Part shown: piece after piece, positions 1-11,100 of the stretch | Numbering within the stretch: position 1 is the stretch's first letter | Layout of the letters: each line of letters starts with the position of its first letter | Assembly: GCF_048771995.1 (NCBI RefSeq) | Contig: NC_133025.1 | Coordinates: forward strand, 744,001 to 808,000 | Source: Taeniopygia guttata | Taxonomy: Eukaryota; Chordata; Aves; Passeriformes; Estrildidae | Direction: 5' to 3' | DNA: 64,000 nucleotides | The notes under the pieces: model-generated | What the model saw: the letters and a program-made list of their open reading frames with translations, nothing else | Database searches by the model: none | Told to the model about the DNA's origin: nothing | Made by a program: the position numbers and the translations under genes

Positions 1-735
1 ATAACCCAGCGTGGGGACGGGGACACCTGAGGGTGCCCATGTGGCTGGGAGGGATCCACTGGGGGGCTGGGAAGGACCTGCCATGGGGATGGGGACGTGG
101 AACTGGGAATGACCCTCTGTGGGGCTGGGAATGACCCTCTGTGGGGCTGGGAATGACCCCCCGTGAACTGGGACTGATCCTCTGTGGGGCTGGGAATGAC
201 CCTCCATGAACTGGTACTGACCCTCTGTGGGGCTGGGAATGACCCTCCATGAACTGGGACTGATCCTCTGTGGGGCTGGGAATGATCCTCCATGAACTGG
301 TACTGACCCTCTGTGGGGCTGGGAATGACCCTCCATGAACTGGGACTGATCCTCTGTGGGGCTGGGAGTGAATGACGCTCTGTGGGGCTGGGAATGACCC
401 CCATGAACTGGGAATGTCCCTCTGTGGGGCTGGGAATGAAGGACCCTCTGTGGGGTTGGGAATGACCCTCCATGAACTGGGACTGACCCTCTGTGGGGCT
501 GGGAATGAATGACGCTCTGTGGGGCTGGGAATGACCCCCAATGAACTGGAATGTCCCTCTGTGGGGCTGGGACTGATCCTCTGTGGGGCTGGGAGTGAAT
601 GACGCTCTGTGGGGTTGGGAATGACCCCCCATGAACTGGGACTGACCCTCTGTGGGGTTGAGAATGACCCCCCATGAACTGGGAATGTCCCTCTGTGGGG
701 CTGGGAATGTCCCTCTGTGGGGCTGGGGACACCGA
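1..735. repeat. Minisatellite in NCAPH2 intron 11
   Basis: Imperfect units of about 20-40 bp built on CTCTGTGGGGCTGGGAATGA alternating with a CATGAACTGGGA variant. On the transcribed strand the array begins about 65 nt after the exon 11 donor. No gene is seen in 1-799. Confidence 0.9.
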
Positions 736-799
736 GGGACACGTGGCCAGGAATGACCCAGCACGGGCCCCTGGAGCTGCCCCGTTTCCCCCAAAATAC

Positions 800-3700
800 C
801 TCTCCTGAAGGGCTTCTCCTCGGATTCTCCGAAGGGGTCGAGGCTCTGCCATGGATTGGGCTCCTCCTGGCACAGGGGTGAGGATGGGCAGGGCTCTGGG
901 CTGTCCCAGGGGTCCCATCCTGCTCAGCTTTGGGATCTCCCTGGCTCCAGGCCCCCCCTTACCTTGCTGAGGGCTCTGGGCTCCTGGCACGGGGGTCTCT
1001 CCCGAAGGATGTACCCCCGGGTCCGGGGCGTGCTCTGGGGGACGTGGGGAGCGACAGTGAGGGACTGGGGGGCAGGGAAACGGGGGGTGGGGGGATCCAG
1101 GGGTCTGGGGAAGGAGTGAGGGGCTCCAGGGAAGGAACAAGGGGCTCCAGGGATCCAGGGAAGGAGTGAGGAGCTGTGGGGCTCTGGGGAAGGAGTGAGG
1201 GGCTCCAGGGAAGGAGTGAGGGGTTCCAGGGAAGGAGTGAGGGCTTCCAGGGAAGGAACACAAAGCTCTGGGGCTCTGGGGAAGGAGTGAGGAGCTGTGG
1301 GGCTCCAGGGAAGGATTTAGGGGATCCAGGGAAGGAACACAAAGCTCTGGGGCTCTGGGGAAGGAGTGAGGAGCTGTGGGACTCCAGGGAAGGAGTGAGG
1401 GGCTCCAGGGAAGGAACACAAGGCTCTGGGGCTCTGGGGAAGGAGTGAGGAGCTGTGGGGCTCCAGGGAAGGAACACAAGGCTCTGGGGCTCTGGGGAAG
1501 GAGTGAGGAGCTGTGGGGCTCCAGGGAGGGAGTGAGGGGCTCCAGGGAAGGAACACAAGGCTCTGGGGAAGGAGTGAGGAGCTGTGGAGCTCCAGGGAAG
1601 GAGTGAGGGGCTCCAGGGAAGGAGCACAGGCAGCCCCCAAGCCCCTGCCCACACAGACCCTCTGAGCCTCGATGTGTTCGTTAGGGGCCGGGGTCACCTC
1701 CATGTCATTCCCCAGGGCCCCGGGAACGTCATCATCGTCAGGTTCTGCAGCACCTGGAGGGGTGGGAACGGGCAGAGGTTGGAGAAGCTTCCAGGACTCC
1801 CCATTCCCACCCTGTGTGCCAAGGAATTCCCTCAGGAGCTTGTCCTGCCAGGGCAGGGCAGCAGAGGGCAGGAGCAGGGAATGGGTTGGAAGATCCCTCA
1901 GAGCCCAAATCCAAGCGTTCCCAGCACTGCCAGGGCCACCCCTGCCCGTGTCCCCGAGTGCCACACCCACAGGGATGTAAAACCCCTCCAGGGATGGGGA
2001 TCCAGCCCTGTGCCAGGGCTGCACAGCCCTTTCCAGGAGGGAATTCCCCAAAATCCACCCCTGAGGCCGTTCCCTCTCCTCCTGTCCCTGTTCCCTGGAG
2101 CACAGCCCAGCACTGACTGTCCCCTCCTGTCAGGGATGAATCCACCCCTCACCCTCCTCCCCAGCACCCTGGAGGGACACAGGGAGGACACCCGGGGCAG
2201 GTGCCACCCTCACCTGCCTCCTCGCAGAAGCTCAGTGCCCGCACCAGCGCCGTGCCAGCGCTCGGACGCTCCGCGGGGCCGCATCCCGGAGCCGCTGCCG
2301 GGGACGGTGACAGTGAGTGCTGGCAGTGACAGCGACAGTGGCACGGCCAGCCCAGAGCCCCGGGTACCTGTGGCCGTGGCCAGGCGCTGCTCCTGCTGCG
2401 GGTGGGTGGGGGAGAGCCCGGAGAGCTCCAGCAGGAAGGCGCCGGAGGCGTGCGGGGTGGAGGTGTTCATGCGGAAATCCCTGCGGCTCGCCAGCACCTC
2501 GCCCCGCCGGCTGCGGCAGCACCGGCAGGGCGCTGTCCCCAGGGTCCCCAGTGTCCCCAGGGTCCCCCGTGCCAGCCCCTGTGCCAGCCCTGGCTCCCAC
2601 AACAGCACGGCGCCGGCCTGGATGGCCCCGCAGGGAGGGGACATGGGACAATCCCACCAGGGGAGGGGACATGGGACAATCCCACCAGGGAAAGGGGACA
2701 TGGGATAATGCCACCCAGGGACTGGAGCAGGGGACAGGACATGGGACAATGCCACCAGGGGAGGGAACACGGGATAATCCCACCAGGGAAAGGGGACATG
2801 GGATAATGCCACCCAGGGACTGGAGCAGGGGACAGGACATGGGACAATCCCACCAGGGGAGGGGACACGGGACAATCCCAGCAGGGAGGGGACACGGGGA
2901 CAATCCCACTGGGGAGGGGACACGGGACAATCCCACCAGGGAAGGGGACACGGGACAATCCCAGCAGGGAGGGGACACGGGACAATCCCATGGGGAGGGG
3001 ACAAGGGACAATCCCAGCAGGGAGGGGACAAGGGACAATGCCACTCAGGGACTGGAGCAGGGGACAGGACATGGGACAATCCCACCAGGGGAGGGGACAT
3101 GGGACAGTTCCAGCAGGGGAGGGGACACAGGACAATGCCACCAGGGGAGGGGACAGGGGATAATCCCACCAGGGGAGTGGACATGGGACAATGCCAGCAG
3201 GGAGGGGACATGGGACAGTGCCACACAGGGACTGGAGCAGGGGACAGGACATGGGACAGTCCCACCAGGGGAGGGGACATGGGACAATCCCACCAGGGGA
3301 GGGGACACGGGACAATCCCACCCAGGGACTGGAGCAGGGGAGGGGACACAGGACAATCCCACCAGGGGAAGGGACATGGGACAATGCCACCAGGGAAGGT
3401 GACAATGCCAACCCAGGGAGTGGAGCAGGGGAGGGGACACGGGATAATCCCACCAGGGAAAGGGGACATGGGATAATGCCACCCAGGGACTGGAGCAGGG
3501 GACAGGACATGGGACAATCCCACCAGGGGAGGGGACATGAGACAATGCCACACAGGACCTGGAGCAGAGGAGGGGACAAGAGACAATCCCACTGGGGAGG
3601 GGGCAGGGGACAATGCCACCAGGGAAGGGGACATGGTACAATGCCACCCAGGGGAGGGGACAGGGGACAATCCCAGGAATGGCACCTCAGGAGGGGGTTG

Positions 3701-6690
3701 TCCTTCTTCTCCCCTTCTTCCGGGGGCACCAGGGCCATGGGGGTCAGGGGAACGATGTTCACAGCCTGGGAAGGGACAGGGAGGTGGCAGAGAGCCTGGG
3801 AAAGGTGTCATGTCCCCAAGGCCACCACCCCGGCTGGATGGCCCCGGGATTCACCCGGGAAAATGGGGACGTGGAGGGGAGGAAAGGAGGGATAAAAAGA
3901 GAGATAAAAGGGAGAAAGGGAGGGGGAAAGAGAAGGATAAACAGAAGGAATATAGGAAAAAAGGAGAGAGAAAAGGAGCAAGAAGGAATAAACAGAGGAC
4001 TCAAAGGAGAGAAAGGAGAAATAAAAGGAGGCATAAAATGCAACTGGTTTCTCTTACAGCAGGCTGCTGGCCCCTCCTGATGTCCACGCTGGCCTGGCTG
4101 GTTTCTGGGATGTCATCCAGGGACAGGAACTGCAGGAAAGCCCCCCAAGTGTCACCCCAGCTGGCAGGGACACCGAGAGCCCCCCTGGAGCAGGATGTGG
4201 GGCACAGAGCCCGCCTCACCTCCTCCTGTTCGTCCGTGAAGGTGGCGTCGGCATCGCGGCCGTCGGTGCCCAGGGAAGTGGGGAGCTTCTCCCTCCTAGG
4301 GAAAAACGGGCTCAGGATCCATGGGGATGGTGGGAAAGGGTCCCTCCAGCCCTGCTGTGGGCCCTCCAGGTGGGAAAACCCCAAAAAAAATGGGGTTTTC
4401 CCTCTTGTTGTGTCAGTGCAAAAGTCCAAAGGAGCTGGCAGCACATTCCGAAGGGATTCTCCTTTTGGAAAAGGCTCCTTTGGACTCCTAAATCACCATG
4501 AACCAGAAGGAAAACCACCCCTGGTTGTGTGTGTGCTATCCCTGTGCTGGCATTCCCAAGCCCGGGATGCACCTCCCAGGGCAGGGATGGGAATGGGGAT
4601 GGCCCAGGATCAGGGCAGCAGCAGGACAGAGCCGGAGCAGGGGTTCTGCAGGACAAATTCCCCTCTGGGAAGGGAAAATCCCACTCACTGTTTGTTGGAG
4701 ATGCAGTCCAGCGTCTGGCACACCAGCATGTACAGGTATTCCACCTGGAAAACAGCAGCTGGAGCTGGGAAAGGCCCTCCACCCGAGGGATTCCCCCCTC
4801 CCATTACAGACCTCAATTCTATGGGGTTTTGGTGCTCTTTTCCCTTTTTTTTTCAGCCGTTCCATGGCCAAACTTGAGGAAATCCCTAAATTTGGAGCAG
4901 CCTGGGACAGTGGAAAGTGTCCCTGCCCTCTGGATGGGCTTTGAGGTCCCCTCCTACCCAAACCATTCCAGGACTTTGTGCTCAAAAAGAACCAATATCC
5001 CATGATTTTGTGACAAAATTGGATTTTACATCCCACCCTGCAGGACAGCAAAATCCCTGCTGTTCCCTGAGAGGGGAAGGTGCCTACACCAGCACCTACA
5101 AGCGGATCAAATTTAGGAGGGAAATTAGGAGAAATTAGGATAAAATTTGAGACAATGAGCTGAAATCACTCCCATGGGACGGGGATGGGGCAGGGGTGAG
5201 GGGTGTGCTCACCTTCCTGCTGTAGATGCAGGCAGAGCCCTGGATCAGCAGCGCTGCCTCCATGAAGTTCATGGTGGTTTTGCCGTTGTCGAAGGAGATG
5301 CAGATCTGGTCCAGCTGGGAGAGGCAGGGTTGGGTTTTACTTTTAGAAATGGGGTGACTGAGAGGTGTTTTAAAAGATTTTATTCTGTTATCGGCCTCGG
5401 TGCAGGGTGAGACAGATGTAAAACTCAACGTTGTTCTATTAGAAGCTAACTTATTTCATGGTTACAATCCTTTATTTTTTCAGCTTATTTCTGCCACACA
5501 ATTCTACTATTAATTCTAACACTAATCACTTATATTTTTAATCCACACAGTCTTGCTACAAAGCATCTTCCACAGCTTTAATTCTCTAAAATTAATTTTT
5601 TAATTGAACTAAAATTTTAATTCTATGAAATTCTTTTGGAAGGCCCCATTTTGAAATTTGTTTCCAGTCCAATTTCCCTCTCAACAATGTAATTTCTGTT
5701 TTATGGCTTGAAGTCAGCACACCTTACCTCGGTGTTGCATGCAGACCTACAAGGGGTTTCTGTCAGGTTTTGGGATAAAAAGAGGGATAAAAGGAGGAGG
5801 AAACGGAGGAAGAAAAGGAGGAAAAAGGAGAGGGAGAATAAGAAAAAAAGGAGAGGGAGAAAAGGAAGAAAATGAGGGATATAGGAGGAAAAAGGACAGA
5901 GAAAAGGAGGGAGAAAAGGAGGGACAAAAAGAGGGATAAAAGGAGGAAGAAACAGAAGAAGAGGAAGGATAAACAGAGGGACAAAGGGAGGAGGAAACAG
6001 AGGAAAGGAGGAAAAAGGAGAGGGAGAAAAGGAAGAAAAGGAGGCATAAAAGGAGAAAAAAGGAGAGAGAAAAGGAGGAGAAATGGAGGGATAAAAGGAG
6101 GAGGAATCAGAGCAAGAAAAGGAATAAGAGGAGGAAAAAGGAGGGGGAAAGAAAGGAAGAAAAGGAGAGATAAAAGGAGAGATAAAAGGAGGAAAAAGGA
6201 GAGAGAAAATGAGAAAGAAAAGGAAGAAAAGGAGGGATAAAAAGAGGAAGAAATAGAGGGGGAAAGAGGGATAAAATAAATTAAAAAAGGAAAAAAGAGA
6301 GAAAAGGAGGGATAAAAGGAGAGGGAAAGAGAGGAAGAAAAGGAAGAAAAATGAAAGAAAATGAGGGGGAAAAGAGGGATAAAAGGAAGAAAAGGAGGAA
6401 TAAAAAGAGGGAGAAAAGAAGGGGGAGAGGGACAAAAGGAAGAAAAGGAGGGCAAAGGAGAGGGAAAATGAGGAATAAAAAGAGCAAGAAAAGGAGGAAG
6501 AAAATGAGGAAGAAAAGGAGGAAAAAGGACAGGGAAAAGGAGGGGCAGGGGACACAAGGAGCTCTGGGGGTGTCCCCGTTACCTCCTCCAGGTACTCCCC
6601 GAGCTGGGCAGCCACATCCACCTCCCAGTTCTTGGTGAGGTCACGGATGGGCTGCAGCAGGTGCTGGAAACGGGAATCCACCTCCTCCAT
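800..6690 (-). CDS. NCAPH2: NCAPH2, condensin-2 complex subunit H2 (5' part, exons 1-11)
   Basis: NCAPH2 is the kleisin subunit of condensin II, which bridges the SMC2/SMC4 heads and the HEAT subunits in the nucleus during chromosome condensation. Coding exons on the minus strand: 6690-6583, 5314-5213, 4744-4689, 4295-4220, 4129-4058, 3765-3686, 2510-2368, 2294-2214, 1744-1659, 1034-963, 866-800. All have AG/GT borders and compatible phases, giving about 314 residues of a protein usually near 600. Diagnostic pieces include [20 protein letters not shown] (exon 1), [19 protein letters not shown] (exon 2), FLSLDDIPE (exon 5), [18 protein letters not shown] (exon 7) and NPWQSLDPF (exon 11). The start at 6690 lies in ccaccATGG just after an acceptor (AG at 6706-6707 region), so a noncoding exon must precede it. 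Exon 8 (81 nt) is poorly conserved and is supported mainly by open phase and splice sites. The C-terminal half lies outside the window. Confidence 0.95.
1085..1635. repeat. 21-bp minisatellite in NCAPH2 intron 9
   Basis: Units such as GGGGCTCCAGGGAAGGAGTGA alternate with AGGAACACAAGGCTCTGGGG. The array ends about 25 bp from the exon 9 donor at 1658. Confidence 0.9.
1876..2112 (-). mobile_element. CR1 LINE 3' fragment
   Basis: Between NCAPH2 exons 9 and 8. The plus strand reads the reverse complement of a CR1 3' end: GGGTTGGAAGATCCCTCAGA, then ...CAGCACTGCCAGGGCCACC, ...GTGCCACACCCACA and ...CTGTTCCCTGGAGCACAGCC, a series shared with several copies in SBF1 intron 1. Confidence 0.7.
2636..3680. 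repeat. Minisatellite filling NCAPH2 intron 6
   Basis: About 1 kb of 20-27 bp units of the type GGGACAATCCCACCAGGGGA, with an interspersed CCCAGGGACTGGAGCAGG variant. It starts within about 15 nt of the exon 6 donor at 3685 on the transcribed strand. Confidence 0.92.
3870..4042. repeat. Polypurine tract in NCAPH2 intron 5
   Basis: The plus strand is nearly all A/G in units such as AGGAGAGATAAAAGG. The transcribed strand is therefore polypyrimidine and starts near the exon 5 donor at 4057. It is related in sequence to the larger tract at 5768-6548. Confidence 0.85.
5395..5740. other. AT-rich single-copy stretch of NCAPH2 intron 1
   Basis: About 345 bp of AT-rich sequence, unlike its surroundings, lies between the exon 2 acceptor side and the polypurine tract. 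No ORF, CR1 similarity or regulatory motif was recognised. Confidence 0.6.
5768..6548. repeat. 780-bp polypurine/polypyrimidine array in NCAPH2 intron 1
   Basis: An almost pure purine plus strand with units around GGAGGGATAAAAGGAGGAAG. It starts about 35 nt after the exon 1 donor (6582) on the transcribed strand. Long mirror-like purine runs can form triplex or R-loop structures; that is inference. Confidence 0.9.
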
Positions 6691-6869
6691 GGTGGGATCC
6701 CCACTGCAGAGAGCCCAAAAGCGGCTGGAAGCTGCTCCCTCAGGGAATGAGTGTCCTGGACAGCTCCAGGGGGAGTTCTGCAGGAATCACAGCTCGGCTG
6801 GGTGGGAACGGGGACAGCTCAGGCTACAGGGAATTGTTTGGGCTGGAAAATCCCCACCCCAATCCCACT

Positions 6870-8025
6870 GCCAAGCCTGGTCCTGACTTTGACCCTGATC
6901 GTGACCCCAATCCCAATCCTGACCCTGACCCTAACTTCAGTCTCTACCCTGAGCCGACCTGAAACTCATTCCCAGTCTGGAGCCCAGTCCCAGCCCTGAT
7001 CCCGGTCCCATTCCCTCACCTGACGCCGACCCCAATTCCCATCCCTAACTCTGCCCTGGTCCTGTACCCAGCCTCGATCCCGATCCCAACCCCATCTTCA
7101 GTTCCACTCTCGATCCCAAACCGATCCCCATGCAGACCCCGACCCCAATTCCCATCCCGATCCCTACCCCAACTGCGCTCTCAACATCAGTCCCGACCGT
7201 GATTCTGATCCCGATCCTGGTCCCCATCCAAACCTCAATCCTGACCCTGATCCCAATCCCGATCCCAGTCCCCATCCAAACCTCAATTCCAGCCATGATC
7301 CTGATCCCAGTGCCCATCCAAACCTCAATCCTGACCGTGACCCTGATCCCCATCCAAACCTTGATTCCAACCGTGATCCTGATCCTGGTCCCCATCCAAA
7401 CCTCAATCCCGACCATGATCCCGATCCCAATCCCAGTGCCCATCCAAACCTCAATTCCAGCCATGATTCTGATCCTGGTCCCCTTCCAAACCTCAATCCT
7501 GACGCTGATCCCAATCCCAATCCCGATCCCAGTCCCCATCCAAACCTCAATCCTGACCCTGATCCTGATCCTGGTCCCCATCCAAACCTTAATCCTAACT
7601 ATGACCCTGATCCCAATCCCAGACCCCATCCAAACCTCAATTCCAACCATGATCCCGATCCTGGTCCCCATCCAAATCTTGATTCCAACCGTGATCCCGA
7701 TCCCAGTCCCCATCCAAACCTCAATCCTGACCATGACCCTGATCCCCATCCAAACCTCAATTCCAACCATGATCCCGATTCCGGTCCCCATCCAAACCTT
7801 GATCCTGACCGTGATCCTGTTCCCAATCCCAGACCCCATCCAAACCTCAATCCCGACCATGATCCCGATCCCGAACCCAGTCGCCATCCAAAGATCAATC
7901 CCGACTGTGACCCTGATCCCCATCCAAACTTCAATTCCAATCATGATCCTGATCCCGGACCCTATACAAACCTCAGTCCTGACTGTGATCCCGATCCCGG
8001 TCCCAGTCCCCATCCCATCCCGATC
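6870..8025. repeat. Minisatellite in the NCAPH2 5'UTR intron
   Basis: Units of about 24-36 bp based on CCATCCAAACCTCAATCCTG and GACCCTGATCCCGATCCC. It ends about 10 bp from the putative 5'UTR-exon donor at 8036 and next to the bidirectional promoter. It is open in several frames, giving false Ile/Pro-rich and Gly/Ile-rich ORFs. Confidence 0.92.
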
Positions 8026-8036
8026 CCGCCCCTCAC

Positions 8037-8095
8037 CGGCCCCTCCTCATCCCCCGGTTGCCGCCGCCGCCATTTTCGTCCTTCCCGCGCTCCGT
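8037..8095 (-). other. NCAPH2: Putative noncoding first exon of NCAPH2
   Basis: The minus strand reads a strong donor, GCCG|GTGAGG, with the exon ending at 8037, inside the shared CpG island. The first coding exon of NCAPH2 begins right after a 3' splice site, so an upstream 5'UTR exon is needed and this one fits. The 5' limit is a guess. It contains a short upstream ATG within a YY1-like motif that stops after eight codons. Confidence 0.55.
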
Positions 8096-8154
8096 GACGC
8101 GCCCCGCGCGCCGCTGACGTCACGGCGCCGCTGATGTCATCGCCGCGCGCCGCC
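8037..8154. promoter_or_regulatory. Divergent CpG promoter shared by NCAPH2 (-) and LMF2 (+)
   Basis: The 5' ends of two oppositely transcribed genes lie within about 120 bp. The stretch is CpG-dense and lacks a TATA box. It holds a perfect palindromic cAMP-response element TGACGTCA at 8115-8122, a second CRE-like TGATGTCA at 8133-8140, and GCCGCCATTTT at 8065-8075, a YY1-type site when read on the minus strand. LMF2 translation starts at 8155. The same head-to-head arrangement exists in human, so sharing is expected; which factor serves which gene is inference. Confidence 0.8.
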
Positions 8155-11100
8155 ATGGCCGCCACGGCGGGGCTGGAGCGGCCGCGGGCGCTGTTCCTGG
8201 CCGGGCTGGCCGCGGTCTACATCGCCGCCTTCGGCTCCCTCTACGTGCAGATCCCCGGTACCGCCGCGGGGAGCGGGCACGGGGCCGGGGGAACCGGGGC
8301 GGAGCCGGGAGTGCAGCCGGGGGAACCGGGATAGCGAGGGGGGAACCGGGATAAGGCTGGGACTGGGGTCGGGGGAACCGGGACAGGGATTGGGGAACCG
8401 GGAATAAGGCTGGGAGTGGGGACGGGGGAACCGGGATAGGGACGGGGGAACCGGGATAGGGCTGGGACTGGGGACGGGGGAACCGGGGCGGAGCCGGGAG
8501 TGGAGCCGGGGGAACCGGGATAGGGCTGGGAGTGGGGCCGGGTGAACCGGGATAGGGACGGGGAACCGGGATAGGGACGGGGGAACCGGGATAGGGACGG
8601 GGAACCGGGATAGGGACGGGGGAACCGGGATAGGGCTGGGAGTGGGGCCGGGGGAACCGGGACAGAACCGGGATAGGGACGGGGAACCGGGATAGGGCTG
8701 GGAGAACCGGGACAGAGCCGGGAGTGGGGCCGGGGGAACTGGGATAGAGCCGGGGAACCGGGACAGGGACGGGGAACCGGGATAGGGCTGGGAGTGGGGC
8801 CGGGAGAACCGGGACAGAGCCGGGAGTGGAGCCGGGGGAACCGGGATATGGACGGGAGTGGGGCCGGGGGAACCGGGAGTGGGGCCAGGGGAACCAGGAT
8901 AGTGGGGAAATCTGGGGTTAACCCTGAATTAGGTCCAATTTTTGGGAAATAAATTATGGAAAGGCCCACTCTGAAACCCCCCAGCCCCGAGGTAATTTGG
9001 AAACACTTTTGCAGCAGGAAGTTTTAGCCTTGCTCATGCACTGGGGTGAGGAAATCTGGGGTTAACCCTGAATTGAGTTCAATTTTTGGGAAATATATTA
9101 TGGAAAGGCCCCCTCTGAAGCCCCCCAGCCCCGAGGTAATTTGGAAACACTTTTGCAGCAGGAAGTTTTTGTGCTCTGTGGTGGGGAAAACTGGGATTAA
9201 CCCCAAATTAGGTTCAATTTTTGGGAAGTAGATTATGGAAAGCCTCCCCAAAGCCCCCTGTGTCCCCCAGCCCCGAGGTAATTTGAAAACACGTTTGCAG
9301 CAGGAAGTTTTAGCCTTGCTGGTGCTCTGTGGTGGGGAAATCTGGGGTTAATCCCGAATTAGGTTCAATTTTTAGGAATTAGATTATGGAAAGCCCCCTG
9401 TGTCCCCCAGCCCCAAGGTGCCCCTCAATTTGGAAACACTTCTGCACCAGGAACTTTTAGCCTTGCTGGTGCACTGGGGTGGGGAAATGTGGGGTTAACC
9501 CGCGCTGGGCAGAGTTTTTGGGGCTCAGAGGCCAGCAGGTCCCTCCCGGCAGGGCTGTACGGGCGCTCGGGGCTGCTGCCGGCGCGCCGCGTGCTGCGGC
9601 CCGGCGGGAAGGGGCTGTGGGAGCAGCTGCGGGACGTGCCCACGCTGCTGTGGCTGTGCCCGCGCCTGGGGCTGGACACGGAGCAGGGCATGGAGCTGCT
9701 GTGCCTGCTGGGGGTGCTGGCAGCGCTCGGGGCGCTGCTCTGGGACGCCCTGAGGGACTGCCTGGTGTTCGCTCTGCTCGCTGGGTTCTACCTGTCGCTG
9801 TACCAGGTGAGGGGACAGCGGGGACAGAGGGGACAGCGGGGTGGTGGCGCGTCCTGCCAGCTCCTGGCGTGCTGGGGGAGGCACAGAGATGGAGACAGGG
9901 GATGGGTGGGGTGGGAAGGGGCTGTAAATCCCATCCCCTTCCAGCCCCCAGGGCAGGGACACGTCCCACTGTGCCCGAGGCCATCCAGCCCGGCCTGGGG
10001 ACAAGGGACAGAGGGACAGGACACAGGGAATGGCTCCCACTGCCAGAGGGCAGCCATGGATGGGAGATTGGGAATGAGGAATTGCCAGAGCAGCTGGGGC
10101 TGCCCCTGGATCCCTGGAATGCCCAAGGAAATGTTGGACACTGGGGCTGGAGCAGCCTGGGACAGTGGGAGGTGTCCCTGCCATGGCAGGGTGGCACTGG
10201 AGAACTTTGGGGGTCCCTTCCCACCCAAACATCCCAGGATTCACTGGATCCTCCCTGGTGCTGGAGCTCCCGTGGGTCAGAGATGGGTGTGGGGGGAGGA
10301 GGAGGAGGAGGAGGGTTCACTTCCCTCTGAAATCAGGGAATTAAGGAAGGATAAATGGTCTGTGTGAGGCCATCCCTCCTGGCACTGCTGTCACCTCCCT
10401 GGGGTGGCTGTCACCTCCCAGGGGTGGCTGTCACCTCCCTCTGCTCCTTGCCCCAGAGCCCCGGGGAGCCCAGGGGGTCTCTCCCCACGGGGAAGGGTCT
10501 GGGGGTGTCAGACCCCCCGGCTGAGCCCCCACCCCGCTCCCCCTCTCTGCAGGTGGGGCAGGTGTTCCTGTACTTCCAGTGGTGAGTCAGGGCCCCCTCC
10601 CCGGGGCTTTTGGGGGGCTGGGGAACCACCCCGGGACCCCAGGGCGGGGGGCACAGGGGGTTCTGAGGGGTGGGGTGGGTGACACAGTGGGGCAGGGGGC
10701 TGTGGGGACCAGAGTGAGGGGTGTGGGGGGCTGTGGGGACAAGGACAGGGGCTGTGGGGGACTTTGGGGACTAAGGCACATTGGGGTGGGGAGCCCCACA
10801 TACAGGGGGTGGCCGTGTCCCCAGCCCCACATATAGATGGTGGTCGTGTCCCCAGCCCCACATATAGATGGTGGCCGTGTCTCCAGCCCCACATACAGGG
10901 GGTGGCCGTGTCCCCAGCCCCACATATAGATGGTGGTCGTGTCCCCAGCCCCACATATAGATGGTGGCCGTGTCTCCAGCCCCACATATAGATGGTGGCC
11001 GAGTCCCCAGCCCCACTTTGGCTGTGTGGCCGTGTCCCCAGCCCCACATATAGATGGTGGCCGTGTCCCCAGCCCCACACACAGGGTGGCTGAGTCCCCA

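Noticed and set aside
2210..3811. 533-residue minus-strand ORF
   Set aside because: Only the ends overlap real NCAPH2 exons 6 and 7; the middle is translated minisatellite in intron 6.
7045..8134. Ile/Pro-rich and Gly/Ile-rich ORFs of over 300 residues
   Set aside because: Both strands are open because the repeat unit lacks stops; this is the NCAPH2 5'UTR intron.
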